The position numbers and the translations under genes were made by a program. A stretch of DNA of 32,472 nt from contig NZ_WHPN01000368.1 in assembly GCF_009735685.1 (NCBI RefSeq), positions 1 through 32,472 on the forward strand, read 5' to 3'. A model generated the notes under the pieces. It did not search any database and was not told the origin of the DNA. It saw only the letters and a list, made by a program, of their open reading frames with translations. The stretch is from Streptomyces lycii. GTDB taxonomy: Bacteria > Actinomycetota > Actinomycetes > Streptomycetales > Streptomycetaceae. Below are positions 1 through 8,230 of this stretch, piece after piece (the stretch's first letter is position 1; each line of letters begins with the position of its first letter).

Positions 1-35
1 GGGACCGGGCCCTCAGCGGCCTCGTGGCCGAGCGC

Positions 36-41
36 TAGGGT
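36..41 (+). promoter_or_regulatory. Possible -10 element for a leaderless Nudix transcript
   Basis: TAGGGT lies 7 bases before the ATG at 49, the spacing expected when transcription starts at or next to the start codon. The purines inside it (AGGG) could instead act as a weak ribosome binding site 8 bases from the ATG, so the two readings compete. No convincing -35 is visible in the few upstream bases available. Confidence 0.3.
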
Positions 42-48
42 GCGGGCA

Positions 49-558
49 ATGACTTTCGATTACGCCTCCTACATCGCCGGGCTCCCCAAGGTCCTCGCCG
101 GTGCAGCCGCCGTCTTCCGGGACGGGCGCGGCCATGTCCTGATCGTGAAGCCGAACTACCTGGAGGACGGCACCTGGCTGTTCCCCGGCGGCACCGTGGA
201 ATCCGGCGAGGGCGAGTCGCCGCGCCAGGGGGCCGCGCGGGAGACGCTGGAGGAGATCGGGCTGGACGTCCGGCTGGGTCCGCTGCTCGCCGTGGACTGG
301 GTGCGCGGCACGGGCCGGCCGCCGCTGGTGTCGTACCTCTTCGACGGCGGGGTGCTCGGCGACGAGCAGCTGGCGGCCATCCGGCTCCAGGAGGAGGAGC
401 TGACCGACTGGCGCACGGTGCCGCCGGCGGACCTGCCCGGGTATCTGGCGCCCGCCCTCGCGCGCCGGGCCCTCGCGGCGCTGGCCGCCCTCGAGACGGG
501 CAGAGGTCCGGTCGAACTGGAGGACGGCCTGGCGCCCGAAGGCGTACCGGCCGGCTGA
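49..558 (+). CDS. Nudix hydrolase
   Basis: This 169-residue protein belongs to the Nudix family, which hydrolyses nucleoside diphosphates linked to another moiety using a divalent metal. The Nudix box is complete at about residues 47-72: it begins GGTVESGE, continues through RETLEEIGL, and has the REXXEE metal-binding glutamates. A hydrophobic beta-strand (VLAGAAAVF) precedes it and a short Pro/Glu-rich tail ends the protein. The substrate cannot be told from sequence; sanitising oxidised nucleotides or cleaving ADP-ribose-type compounds are both possible. I chose ATG 49 over an in-frame GTG at 40 because of spacing to the upstream TAGGGT/AGGG. It converges on the radical SAM gene and shares a terminator with it. 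Confidence 0.9.
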   Translation: MTFDYASYIAGLPKVLAGAAAVFRDGRGHVLIVKPNYLEDGTWLFPGGTVESGEGESPRQGAARETLEEIGLDVRLGPLLAVDWVRGTGRPPLVSYLFDGGVLGDEQLAAIRLQEEELTDWRTVPPADLPGYLAPALARRALAALAALETGRGPVELEDGLAPEGVPAG

Positions 559-583
559 GCCGTACGGCGACGGCGCTCGCGGG

Positions 584-600
584 CCGGGCGCCGCGCCCGG
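584..600. terminator. Bidirectional hairpin between convergent genes
   Basis: A perfect 7-bp stem (CCGGGCG/CGCCCGG) with a 3-base loop sits in the 42-base gap between the convergent Nudix and radical SAM genes and abuts the stop codon of the latter. There is no T tract, as is common in Streptomyces. It could end transcription from both sides. Confidence 0.6.
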
Positions 601-1632
601 TCAGAGCAGCGTCAGCTGGGTCGCCTCCGGAAGGTCCCGTTCCGGTGCGGCGGGCGGGGGCGTGACGCGGCGGTGCTCGCCCGGGGCCGACGGGCCGATG
701 CCGTACTCCGCGGCCAGCTCGTGGACCTGGCGGGTGATCCGGCGCTGGTACCACTTGGGAGCGTAGGCCCCGTCCGCGTAGAGCACCTCGTACCGCCGCA
801 CCAGGTGCGGGTGGTGGTGCGCCAGCCACCGCATGAACCACTCGCGGGCCCCCGGCCGCAGATGCAGGACCAGCGGTGTCACGGAGGTCGCCCCGGCCGC
901 GGCGACGGCCCGCACGGTCGTGCGCAACTGCGCCGGTGTGTCGCCGAGGTAGGGGATGACCGGGGCCATCAGCACCCCGCACGGTATGCCGTGTCCCGTC
1001 AGCGTGCGGCAGACCTCCAGCCGGCGTTCGGGGGACGGGGTGCCCGGTTCGACGGTGCGCCACAGGTCGTGGTCGGTGAAGCCGACGGACACGGACACGC
1101 CGACATCGGTGACCTCGGCGGCCTGCCGCAGCAGCTCCAGGTCGCGCAGGATCAGCGTGCCCTTGGTGAGGACGGAGAACGGGTTCGCGTAGTCGCGCAG
1201 AGCTGCGAGGATCCCGGGCATCAAGCGGTAGCGCCCCTCCGCCCGCTGGTAGCAGTCGACGTTGGTGCCCATCGCGATGTGGTCGCCGCGCCAGCGCCGG
1301 GAGCCCAAGTGGGCGCGGAGCAGTTCGGGGGCGTTGACCTTGACGACGATCTGCGAGTCGAAGCCGATCCCGGTGTCGAGGTCGAGATAGCTGTGCGTCT
1401 TGCGCGCGAAGCAGTAGACGCAGGCGTGTGTGCAGCCGCGGTACGGGTTGACCGTCCATTCGAACGGCATCCGGGACGCTCCCGGCACCCGGTTCACGAT
1501 GGAACGGGCCCGGATCTCGTGGAAGGTGATGCCGCGGAACTCCGGGGTGTCGAACGTTCGGGTAACCGCCTCCGTGCCGAAGAGGCCAGGTGGGGCGTCG
1601 GCCGCCTCGTCGCTCAGTCCGTCCCAGCGCAT
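601..1632 (-). CDS. Rv2578c-family radical SAM protein (photolyase-like)
   Basis: This 343-residue protein has the radical SAM cluster-binding motif C-x3-C-x2-C at C67, C71 and C74 (context YRGCTHACVYCFAR), followed by the long SAM-binding barrel. The order of motifs resembles the spore-photoproduct-lyase-like proteins annotated as the Rv2578c family. Some members of that family carry an intein; none is present here, because the cysteine motif runs without interruption. The reaction is not established. The distant resemblance to SplB and the LexA-like box 36 bp upstream of the start make a DNA-damage role reasonable, but that is inference. ATG 1632 is preceded by AAGGG about 10 bases upstream. 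The gene is divergent from the SRPBCC gene. Confidence 0.88.
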   Translation of the reverse strand: MRWDGLSDEAADAPPGLFGTEAVTRTFDTPEFRGITFHEIRARSIVNRVPGASRMPFEWTVNPYRGCTHACVYCFARKTHSYLDLDTGIGFDSQIVVKVNAPELLRAHLGSRRWRGDHIAMGTNVDCYQRAEGRYRLMPGILAALRDYANPFSVLTKGTLILRDLELLRQAAEVTDVGVSVSVGFTDHDLWRTVEPGTPSPERRLEVCRTLTGHGIPCGVLMAPVIPYLGDTPAQLRTTVRAVAAAGATSVTPLVLHLRPGAREWFMRWLAHHHPHLVRRYEVLYADGAYAPKWYQRRITRQVHELAAEYGIGPSAPGEHRRVTPPPAAPERDLPEATQLTLL

Positions 1633-1668
1633 GGTTCGTCCGCCCTTCGTCGTGCTCGCCCATCAAGC

Positions 1669-1684
1669 TAGAACAAGTATTCGA
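1669..1684. promoter_or_regulatory. Candidate LexA (SOS) box
   Basis: TAGAACAAGTATTCGA matches the actinobacterial SOS box TCGAAC-N4-GTTCGA at 10 of the 12 defined positions. It lies 36 bases before the radical SAM start codon and about 100 bases before the SRPBCC start, so it could control either gene. The region is also locally AT-rich compared with its surroundings, as promoters here are. Confidence 0.5.
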
Positions 1685-1786
1685 ATTACGCCAGGCGACT
1701 TCCCGATTTTGGGCGCGGCACCCGCCGGTGGTTGGCTGGGGCGCGCGTCCGTGGGGGCGCGGCGGCAAGCCGACTGGAGGAAGCAC

Positions 1787-2230
1787 ATGGCGCAGGTCGA
1801 GGCCACGACGGAGCGGATCGTCGAAGCGGCACCGGAGGCGGTGTTCGAGGCACTCGCCGACTACTCCGGCACCCGTCCGAAGCTGCTCACGGAGCAGTTC
1901 AGCGAGTACGAGGTGCGCGAGGGCGGCAGCGGGGCGGGCACGCTCGTGCACTGGAGGCTCCAGGCCACCAGCAAGCGGGTGCGGGACTGCCTGCTGGACG
2001 TCTCGGAGCCGTCCCCCGGGCAGCTCGTCGAATCGGACCGCAACTCCTCGATGGTCACCACGTGGACCGTCACCCCCGCCGGTGAGGGCCGCTCGAAGGT
2101 CGTCGTCAGCAGTGTGTGGAACGGGGCGGGCGGCATCGGCGGGTTCTTCGAGAAGACCTTCGCCCCGAAGGGCCTCGGCCGGATCTACGACGGGGTGCTC
2201 GACCGGCTCGCCGCCGAGACCGGGCGCTGA
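1787..2230 (+). CDS. SRPBCC family protein (polyketide cyclase/dehydrase-like)
   Basis: The protein has 147 residues, the usual size for a single START/SRPBCC domain that binds a hydrophobic ligand in a deep pocket. It starts with the typical pattern (TTERIVEAAPEAVFEALADYS), where the first strand leads into AAPEAVFEALAD, and ends with an amphipathic helix (GLGRIYDGVLDRLAAET) that normally closes the pocket. GGAGGAAG lies 3 bases before ATG 1787, which fixes this start; the reading frame is open much further upstream but without a better signal. No ligand or partner can be inferred. A strong hairpin follows the stop. Confidence 0.85.
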   Translation: MAQVEATTERIVEAAPEAVFEALADYSGTRPKLLTEQFSEYEVREGGSGAGTLVHWRLQATSKRVRDCLLDVSEPSPGQLVESDRNSSMVTTWTVTPAGEGRSKVVVSSVWNGAGGIGGFFEKTFAPKGLGRIYDGVLDRLAAETGR

Positions 2231-2244
2231 CGGGCGGCGTTCCC

Positions 2245-2277
2245 GGAGCCCGGCCGGCAGCACCGGCCCGGGGCTCC
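2245..2277 (+). terminator. Strong hairpin after the SRPBCC gene
   Basis: The stem pairs GGAGCCC with GGGCTCC and then GGCCGG with CCGGCC across a 5-base loop, with a 2-base bulge on the right arm (13 bp in total). It starts 14 bases after the stop codon and is a likely intrinsic terminator without a T tract. Confidence 0.6.
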
Positions 2278-2507
2278 TTGCTGGGAGGCGTGCGCCCCGT
2301 CGCGGCGTCCGGCGCGCGCGGCACGCGCCTGCCGCCGCTTCCGTTCGTCGGGGCGTACGCCGTCCGCCGCGGGCGGCGGGTCGCCGCTCCCCGGCGGATG
2401 TGCGCGGGCGTGCGCCCCATTTCGTACGTTGCGGGGTGCGTACGGGCTCCACGCCTCTACCGTGGTGGAGTGCCGCGGACACAGCGGCCGGGAAGGAGCC
2501 TCCCGCC

Positions 2508-5006
2508 ATGGACGGTGGCAACCCGCCGCGGCTGCCCCGGCAGCGCGCAGAGCCGGGCCGTGTCCCGCTCGCGGTCGTCGTCGTGGACAGCGACGGCCGG
2601 GTCTCGCACTGGAGTTCCGGCGCCCGGAAGCTCTTCGGGCCCGGGCGGGAGGAGGCCGTCGGGCGCCCGGCCGCCGATCTGATACCGGTCGCCGGGGCGC
2701 TGATGCCTCCGGGCGGGCCGGCGGCGTACGACGATCCGGCCGGCGCACGTGCCGGTTCCGGCGCAGGTTCGGGTGCCGGTTTCGGCGCCGGGGACACCGC
2801 CTTTCCCCTCCACGACGAGCCGCAGCCGGTGCCCTGCCCCACGGCCGGTCGGGCCCGGGCCTCCGGGGCGGTGCCGATCGACGTGCTCTGGTGGGCCTAT
2901 CCGCTGGCCGGTCCCGGGCGGTCGCGGCTGCTGGTGCTCGCCGCCGACGGCTCGCAGCTCTCGCCCGCCGAACCGGCGGAGCGGGTGGCTCCGGGCTTCG
3001 CGCTGCACACGGAGTTCCCCGGCGCGGAGGAGCTGGCCCGCCGGCTGCCCGAGATCCTGCCCAGCATGAGCGTGGGGGAAAGCTCCCGCATCGTCGGACA
3101 GGTGCTCGAACTGGGCTACCCGGTGCTGGAGTTCAGCCGGCACGACCGGGTGCCCGTCACCCCGGACTGGGGCGTGCCGCGACGCGCCGCCCGCCGGACG
3201 CCCGCCGTGGCCCCCGCCGGGGAGCGCCCGTCGCCCGCCGCGGCCGCCGGTGCGGACGGCGCGGCCCCGGTGCCCGCCGTGCCGGAGACCGCGGGTGACC
3301 TCGAATACGCGGCCGTCCGCGAACGGCTGGAGTTCCTCAACGAGGTCAGCGGCCGGATCGGCTCCTCGCTGGACCTGACCCGGACGATCCGGGAGGTGAG
3401 CGAGGCCGTCGTGCCGCGGTTCACCGATGTCGCCGGAACGTACCTGCGCGAACAGGTCGTCGCCGGCGAGGGCTTCCCGGACGGTGTTCCCGACGTGACC
3501 ACGATGTGGCACCGGGTCTGGCTGGAGCACACCGACCCGCCCGGCCGCTGGGACGACGTGGTGCCGGTCGGGGAGTCCATGCCGTTCCCCGCCGGGACGC
3601 CGTTCTTCCAGTGCATGACCAGCGGCGAGCCGGTGCTCGTCCCGCGGATCACGGAGGAGATGGGCAACGCCATCGCCTCCCAGTTCGAGAAGCGGGACAT
3701 CAGGCCGCTGATCAACGGCCGGTCGATGCTCGTCGTACCGCTCAAGGCGCGCGACGTCGTCCTCGGCTTCATGATCCTTCTTCGGCACGCGGAGCGGGAC
3801 GTGTTCAACGAGATGGACCGCGTGACCGGCGCGGAACTCGCGGCGCGCGCCGGGCTCGTGCTCGACAACGCCCGTATGTACACGTACCAGGAGAACGTCG
3901 CGGAGACGCTCCAGGAAAGCATGCTGCCGCAGATCGCCCCCCGGATGACCGGCTGCGACATCGCCACCCGCTATCTGCCCGGCACCCGGCAGGGGAGGGT
4001 GGGCGGCGACTGGTTCGACAGCATCAAATTGCACGGCTCGCGCACCGCCCTGGTCGTCGGCGACGTCATGGGGCACGGGCTGAACTCGGCGGCCATGATG
4101 GGGCAGCTGCGCACCGCCGTGCAGACCATGGCGGCGCTCGACCTGCCGCCCGCGCAACTGCTGCGCAACCTCGACGACCTCGCGCAGCGGCTGGGCGAGC
4201 ACTACCTGGCGACCTGCGTGTACGCCGTCTACGACCCGGTCGCCCAGGAGCTGCTGATCTCCAACGCCGGGCACATCCCGCCCGTGATCGTCCGCGCGGA
4301 GGACGGCCGCAGCGAACTGCTGGAGCTGCCGACCGGCGCCCCGATCGGTGTCGGCGGTGTGCCGTTCGAGACCACCCGGGTCGCGGTGCGCCCCGGCGAC
4401 CGGCTGGTGCTGTGCACCGACGGCCTGGTGGAGATGCGCGGCGCGGACATCGGTACGGGCCTCGCCGCGCTGTGCGAGTCCGCCGCGCACCCGGCCGCCT
4501 CCATGGACGACGCGTGCGACACCATCATCCGCTCGCTGGCCGCGACCCTCGGAGCGGCCGGGCACGGCGGACGGAAGGACGACGTCGCCCTGCTGATGGC
4601 ACGGCTCGGCGGGCTGGCGGAGGACTCCGTGGTCACCTGGCAGTTCGCCCTCGACCCGCGGGAGGTGGCGCGCGCCCGGCTGCTGGTGCACGAACGGCTG
4701 CTGGAATGGGGCCTGGCGGACGCCGTCCCGACCGCCGAACTGCTGGTCGGCGAGGTCGTCACGAACGCGGTCCGGCACTCCCACAGCCGCCATGTGGAGC
4801 TGCGCCTGGTCCGCGCGGACGACGTGCTGATCTGCGAGGTCGCGGACGACGACCACGCCCTGCCGACGCTGCTCGACGCCGGTCCGAACGACGAGCGCGG
4901 CCGTGGTCTGCGGCTGGTCAGCCGGCTGGCGCGGGAGTGGGGGGCGAGCAGGACCGCCCAGGGCAAGACCGTATGGTTCGAACAGGCTCTCGGGGGGCGC
5001 GGCTGA
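2508..5006 (+). CDS. PAS-GAF-PP2C phosphatase with C-terminal anti-sigma-type ATPase domain
   Basis: This 832-residue cytoplasmic regulator is built like the RsbU/SpoIIE-type multidomain phosphatases common in Streptomyces. A PAS-like segment covers about residues 18-60, and a GAF domain runs from about 265 to 460. The PP2C phosphatase domain (about 480-695) keeps the acidic metal ligands in GGDWFD, GDVMGHG, CTDGLVE and KDDVALL. The last 120 residues are an RsbW-like HATPase with an N box (VVTNAVRHS, about 751) and a G2-like RGRGLRLVS. One chain could thus both phosphorylate and dephosphorylate anti-sigma-factor antagonists. A Gly/Ala/Ser run (four-residue period) lies between the PAS and the rest. 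The ATG at 2508 has GGAAGGA 11 bases upstream. The 277 bp before it hold the hairpin at 2245-2277 and nothing else I can name. Confidence 0.88.
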   Translation: MDGGNPPRLPRQRAEPGRVPLAVVVVDSDGRVSHWSSGARKLFGPGREEAVGRPAADLIPVAGALMPPGGPAAYDDPAGARAGSGAGSGAGFGAGDTAFPLHDEPQPVPCPTAGRARASGAVPIDVLWWAYPLAGPGRSRLLVLAADGSQLSPAEPAERVAPGFALHTEFPGAEELARRLPEILPSMSVGESSRIVGQVLELGYPVLEFSRHDRVPVTPDWGVPRRAARRTPAVAPAGERPSPAAAAGADGAAPVPAVPETAGDLEYAAVRERLEFLNEVSGRIGSSLDLTRTIREVSEAVVPRFTDVAGTYLREQVVAGEGFPDGVPDVTTMWHRVWLEHTDPPGRWDDVVPVGESMPFPAGTPFFQCMTSGEPVLVPRITEEMGNAIASQFEKRDIRPLINGRSMLVVPLKARDVVLGFMILLRHAERDVFNEMDRVTGAELAARAGLVLDNARMYTYQENVAETLQESMLPQIAPRMTGCDIATRYLPGTRQGRVGGDWFDSIKLHGSRTALVVGDVMGHGLNSAAMMGQLRTAVQTMAALDLPPAQLLRNLDDLAQRLGEHYLATCVYAVYDPVAQELLISNAGHIPPVIVRAEDGRSELLELPTGAPIGVGGVPFETTRVAVRPGDRLVLCTDGLVEMRGADIGTGLAALCESAAHPAASMDDACDTIIRSLAATLGAAGHGGRKDDVALLMARLGGLAEDSVVTWQFALDPREVARARLLVHERLLEWGLADAVPTAELLVGEVVTNAVRHSHSRHVELRLVRADDVLICEVADDDHALPTLLDAGPNDERGRGLRLVSRLAREWGASRTAQGKTVWFEQALGGRG

Positions 5007-5040
5007 CGGTGCGCGCGCCGCCCGGCGGAGCGCGCGACCG
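5007..5040 (+). terminator. Long hairpin after the phosphatase gene
   Basis: CGGT/ACCG, CGCGCG/CGCGCG and CCG/CGG pair in order, with a 1-base and a 2-base bulge and a 5-base loop. The structure begins directly after the stop codon and should separate the phosphatase from the strong promoter that follows. Confidence 0.6.
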
Positions 5041-5068
5041 CGACGGCGGGAAAGAGCGGTCCTGGCAC

Positions 5069-5107
5069 TTGTCGCCGTCAACTTCCCGCATATACAAGGA
5101 AGTTGAC
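5069..5107 (+). promoter_or_regulatory. Promoter with a perfect 10-bp inverted-repeat operator
   Basis: A near-consensus -10 (TATACA, 5091-5096) stands 16 bases after TTGTCG (5069-5074). Over it lies a perfect inverted repeat, GTCAACTTCC (5077-5086) and GGAAGTTGAC (5098-5107), with an 11-base AT-richer spacer that contains the -10. A dimeric repressor bound here would block RNA polymerase. The right arm also supplies GGAAG as a ribosome binding site for the ATG at 5108. I cannot assign the regulator. Confidence 0.65.
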
Positions 5108-5185
5108 ATGGCGCCACCGGTTCCGCGAGGCCATCGCGCCTCCGGTGCCGTGGCGGGCCGGGACTGCGGGCGGGAGCTGCCATGA
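5108..5185 (+). CDS. Candidate 25-residue upstream ORF
   Basis: A short reading frame starts with ATG directly after the operator and ends with a TGA that overlaps the methyltransferase ATG (ATGA at 5182-5185). GGAAG lies 5 bases before its ATG. The peptide begins MAPPVPRGHR and ends GRDCGRELP; it is basic, has one Cys, no membrane segment, and resembles nothing I know. Its placement suggests a leader peptide or a coupling device for the methyltransferase rather than a functional protein. If transcription starts near 5103 the ORF would be almost leaderless. Conservation in relatives would decide whether it is real. Confidence 0.4.
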   Translation: MAPPVPRGHRASGAVAGRDCGRELP

Positions 5186-5925
5186 GCGTGTCGAATCGCT
5201 ACCGGAACGCCTGGGAGTCCTTCTGGCGCGAGGCGCCCGAAGGCCCCGGCGGGGTCTTCTGGGACGCCGGGCCGGAGCTGGTGGCCGCGCGGCACCTGCC
5301 GCTGTTCGCGCCGCACTTCCCGCGCGGGCTGCCGCTGATCGACGTGGGCTGCGGCAACGGCACCCAGACCCGCTTCCTCGCCGGCCACCTGGGCCGTACG
5401 ACGGGCGTGGACCTGTCCGCCGCCGCCGTCGGGCGGGCGCGCCGCGCGACACCGGACACCTCCGGGGGACGGCTGGTGTACGAGCAGCTGGACGTGGTGG
5501 ACGAGGAGGCCACCCGGGAACTGCACGACCGGCTCGGCGACGCCAACGTCTATCTGCGCGGCGTCCTGCACCAGAGCGAGCCCGCCGACCGCGGTCCGCT
5601 GCTGGCGGCCGTCGCGACCCTCGTCGGCGAGCACGGCCGCGCGTTCCTCACCGAGCCGAGCGCCGCCGCGGGGCCGTTGCTGACGGGACTGGCGAGCGCC
5701 CCCGGCGGGCCGCCGCCGAAGCTGCGGCCGGTCCTGGACCACGGGATAGCGCCCGCCGAGGTGGCGGACGAGGCCGTGCCGGAACTGGTCCGGCAGGCGG
5801 GGCTGACAGTGCTCGACGACGGCGTGGTGGACCTCAACACCGCAGAGTACCGGACGGACGGCTCGCGCATCGTCCTGCCGTCGTTGTGGCTGGTCGTGGG
5901 CCGTACGGACGCACCGCCCAGCTGA
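5182..5925 (+). CDS. Class I SAM-dependent methyltransferase
   Basis: The 247-residue protein has a Rossmann-fold methyltransferase core. Motif I is IDVGCGNGTQT at about residues 53-63, an acidic residue ends strand 2 (GVDLS), and motif II/III-like strands follow (EQLDVVDEEA, then NVYLRGVLHQ). The N-terminal helix contains ARG/TRP-rich residues (NRYRNAWESFWRE). The substrate is unknown. Its ATG overlaps the stop of the 25-codon ORF, with GGGAG about 7 bases upstream, so translation may be coupled. The only visible promoter is the operator-covered one at 5069-5107, suggesting that an unidentified repressor tightly controls this gene. Confidence 0.85.
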   Translation: MSVSNRYRNAWESFWREAPEGPGGVFWDAGPELVAARHLPLFAPHFPRGLPLIDVGCGNGTQTRFLAGHLGRTTGVDLSAAAVGRARRATPDTSGGRLVYEQLDVVDEEATRELHDRLGDANVYLRGVLHQSEPADRGPLLAAVATLVGEHGRAFLTEPSAAAGPLLTGLASAPGGPPPKLRPVLDHGIAPAEVADEAVPELVRQAGLTVLDDGVVDLNTAEYRTDGSRIVLPSLWLVVGRTDAPPS

Positions 5926-5983
5926 CCCGGGGCAGCTGTCCGGCGAGTTTTCCACAGGCCTGGCAGCGCTGTCCGGCACCGCG

Positions 5984-5989
5984 TACGGT
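5984..5989 (+). promoter_or_regulatory. Possible -10 for a leaderless M55 transcript
   Basis: TACGGT stands 7 bases before the ATG at 5997. There is no Shine-Dalgarno-like purine run between them, so a leaderless mRNA is the simplest reading. A -35 is not clear. Confidence 0.35.
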
Positions 5990-5996
5990 TTCGCAC

Positions 5997-6833
5997 ATGA
6001 AGATCCTCATCTCCGCGGACATGGAGGGCGCGACCGGCGTCACCTGGCCCGCCGACGTGCTCCCGGGGCATTCCCAGTGGGAGCGCTGCCGCCCGATGTT
6101 CACGTCCGACGTGAACGCCGCGGTCGCCGGGTTCTTCGCCGGCGGCGCGGACGAGGTCCTGGTCAACGAGGCGCACTGGACCATGCGCAATCTGCTGCTG
6201 GAGCAGCTCGACGACCGCGCGCAGCTGCTCACCGGGCGGCACAAGTCGCTCAGCATGGTCGAGGGCGTCCAGCGGGGGGACGTGGACGGCGTGGCCTTCG
6301 TCGGCTATCACACGGGCGCCGGCGCGGAGGGCGTCCTGGCCCACACCTACCTCGCCAATTCGATCACCGGCGTCCGGCTGAACGGCGTCCGGGCGAGCGA
6401 GGGCCTGCTCAACGCCCATGTCGTCGCGGAGTACGGCGTGCCCGTCGTCCTCGTCACCGGGGACGACCGCACCTGCGAGGACGCCCGCGGCTACGCGCCC
6501 CGGGCCCGGGGCGTCGCCGTCAAGGACTATGTCTCGCGGTATGCCGCGATCTGCCGCACCCCGTCGCGCACGGCCGCGGACATCCGGGCTGCGGCCGAGG
6601 AGGCGGCGGCCCTCGCCGTGCGGCACGAGCCGGTGCGGGACGCCGGTCCGTACACCGTTGAGCTGGAGTTCGACGCGGAGCATCTGGCGGGCGCCGCGAC
6701 CGTGGTCCCGGGCGTGGAGCAGACCGGCGAGCGCCGGGTCTCCTACACGGGCGACACCATGTATGAGGCGATTCGTTGCTTCAAGGCGGTCACGACCGTC
6801 GTATCGGCGGCGGTGGAGGAGCAGTATGGCTGA
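5997..6833 (+). CDS. M55 family D-aminopeptidase (DppA-like)
   Basis: This 278-residue protein matches the zinc D-aminopeptidase DppA over its length. It opens MKILISADMEG, giving metal ligands D8 and E10. H60 (VNEAH), H105 (GYHTG) and E135 (RASEG) fall where the family has its other ligands, and H116 (LAHTY) fits the catalytic histidine. DppA-type enzymes free N-terminal D-amino acids from peptides, such as wall-derived ones. There is no signal peptide, so it should act in the cytoplasm. The stop overlaps the next ATG by 8 bp, and both products hydrolyse peptides or acyl-amino compounds, so joint use of peptides is likely. Confidence 0.9.
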   Translation: MKILISADMEGATGVTWPADVLPGHSQWERCRPMFTSDVNAAVAGFFAGGADEVLVNEAHWTMRNLLLEQLDDRAQLLTGRHKSLSMVEGVQRGDVDGVAFVGYHTGAGAEGVLAHTYLANSITGVRLNGVRASEGLLNAHVVAEYGVPVVLVTGDDRTCEDARGYAPRARGVAVKDYVSRYAAICRTPSRTAADIRAAAEEAAALAVRHEPVRDAGPYTVELEFDAEHLAGAATVVPGVEQTGERRVSYTGDTMYEAIRCFKAVTTVVSAAVEEQYG

Positions 6834-8169
6834 CATGACGGGGACGACCGGCGTGGACGACCGGGCCCTGGACGAGGTGGTGGCCTTCACCTCGGACCTG
6901 ATCCGTATCGACACCACCAACAGAAGCGGCGGCGACTGCCGCGAACGGCCCGCCGCCGAATACGTCGCGGAGCGGCTCGCGGGCGCCGGTCTGGAGCCGG
7001 TGCTGCTGGAGCGCGACCCGGGACGCACGAACGTCGTGGCCCGCGTCGAGGGCACCGACCCCGGTGCCGACGCGCTGCTGGTGCACGGGCATCTGGACGT
7101 GGTGCCCGCCGAGCCCGCCGACTGGACCGTGCACCCCTTCTCCGGGGAGATCCGCGACGGCGTCGTCTGGGGCCGGGGCGCCGTCGACATGAAGAACATG
7201 GACGCGATGGTGGTGGCGATGGTGCGCTCCTGGGCGCGCACCGGGGTCCGGCCGCGCCGGGACATCGTGCTGGCCTTCACCGCCGACGAGGAGGACAGCG
7301 CCGCGTGCGGCTCCGATTTCCTCGCCCGGCGGCATCCGGAGCTGTTCGAGGGCTGCACCGAGGGCATCAGCGAGTCCGGTGCCTTCACCTTCCACGCCGG
7401 CCCCGGCACCCGGCTCTATCCGATCGCCGCGGGGGAGCGGGGCACCGCCTGGCTGGAGCTGACCGCGCACGGCAGAGCCGGCCACGGCTCCAAGGTCAAC
7501 CGGGAGAACGCCGTCAGCCGGCTGGCCGCCGCCGTCACCCGCATCGGGGAGTACCCGTGGCCGGTGCGGTTGACGCCCACGGTGCGCGCCGCGCTCGTCG
7601 AGCTGGCCGCGCTGCACGGCATCGACGCCGACCCGGACGCCCCGGACTTCGACGTGGACGCGCTGCTGGCCAAGCTCGGCCCGGCCGCGGCGCTCGTCGA
7701 GGCGACCGTCCGCAACAGCGCCAACCCGACGATGCTCGACGCCGGGTACAAGGTCAACGTCATTCCCGGCAGCGCCACCGCGTTCGTCGACGGCCGGATG
7801 CTGCCGGGCGCCGAGGAGGAGTTCCAGGAGACCCTGGACCAGCTCACCGGGCCCGATGTGGACTGGACGTTCCACCACCGGGAGGTCCCGCTCCAGGCAC
7901 CGGTGGACTCACCGGCCTTCGCGGCGATGCGGGAGGCCGTCGAGCTGTTCGACCCCGGCGCCCGGGCCGTGCCGTACTGCATGTCCGGCGGCACGGACGC
8001 CAAGCAGTTCTCCCGGCTCGGCATCACCGGCTACGGCTTCGCCCCGCTGAAGCTGCCGCAGGGCTTCGACTACCAGGCACTGTTCCACGGCGTCGACGAA
8101 CGGGTCCCCGTCGACGCCCTCCACTTCGGCGTCCGGGTGCTGGACCACTTCGCCCGGACGGCGCCCTGA
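6826..8169 (+). CDS. M20 family metallopeptidase (ArgE/DapE/CPG2-like)
   Basis: The protein has 447 residues and the M20 two-zinc motifs: HGHLDVVP gives H89 and D91, GRGAVDMKN gives bridging D121, and TADEED gives the E155/E156 pair; a late ALFHGVDE supplies the last His ligand. The dimerisation lid domain is present (GRAGHGSKVNRENAV). M20 enzymes cleave peptides or deacylate amino acids; the exact substrate cannot be read from these motifs. GGAGGA lies 6 bases before ATG 6826, inside the end of the M55 gene, so the two are in one operon and probably coupled. The S9 peptidase starts 61 bp later. Confidence 0.9.
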   Translation: MADMTGTTGVDDRALDEVVAFTSDLIRIDTTNRSGGDCRERPAAEYVAERLAGAGLEPVLLERDPGRTNVVARVEGTDPGADALLVHGHLDVVPAEPADWTVHPFSGEIRDGVVWGRGAVDMKNMDAMVVAMVRSWARTGVRPRRDIVLAFTADEEDSAACGSDFLARRHPELFEGCTEGISESGAFTFHAGPGTRLYPIAAGERGTAWLELTAHGRAGHGSKVNRENAVSRLAAAVTRIGEYPWPVRLTPTVRAALVELAALHGIDADPDAPDFDVDALLAKLGPAAALVEATVRNSANPTMLDAGYKVNVIPGSATAFVDGRMLPGAEEEFQETLDQLTGPDVDWTFHHREVPLQAPVDSPAFAAMREAVELFDPGARAVPYCMSGGTDAKQFSRLGITGYGFAPLKLPQGFDYQALFHGVDERVPVDALHFGVRVLDHFARTAP

Positions 8170-8230
8170 CGGCCACCCCGGCCGGTCCCACGGTGCGGTA
8201 CCGCCCGCGACTCACGGAAGGCAGAAGAAC

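Noticed and set aside
35..2842. 935-codon open frame on the minus strand
   Set aside because: It crosses the Nudix, radical SAM and SRPBCC genes and part of the phosphatase, reads Arg/Pro/Gly-rich sequence with no family motif, and exists because stop codons are rare at this GC content.
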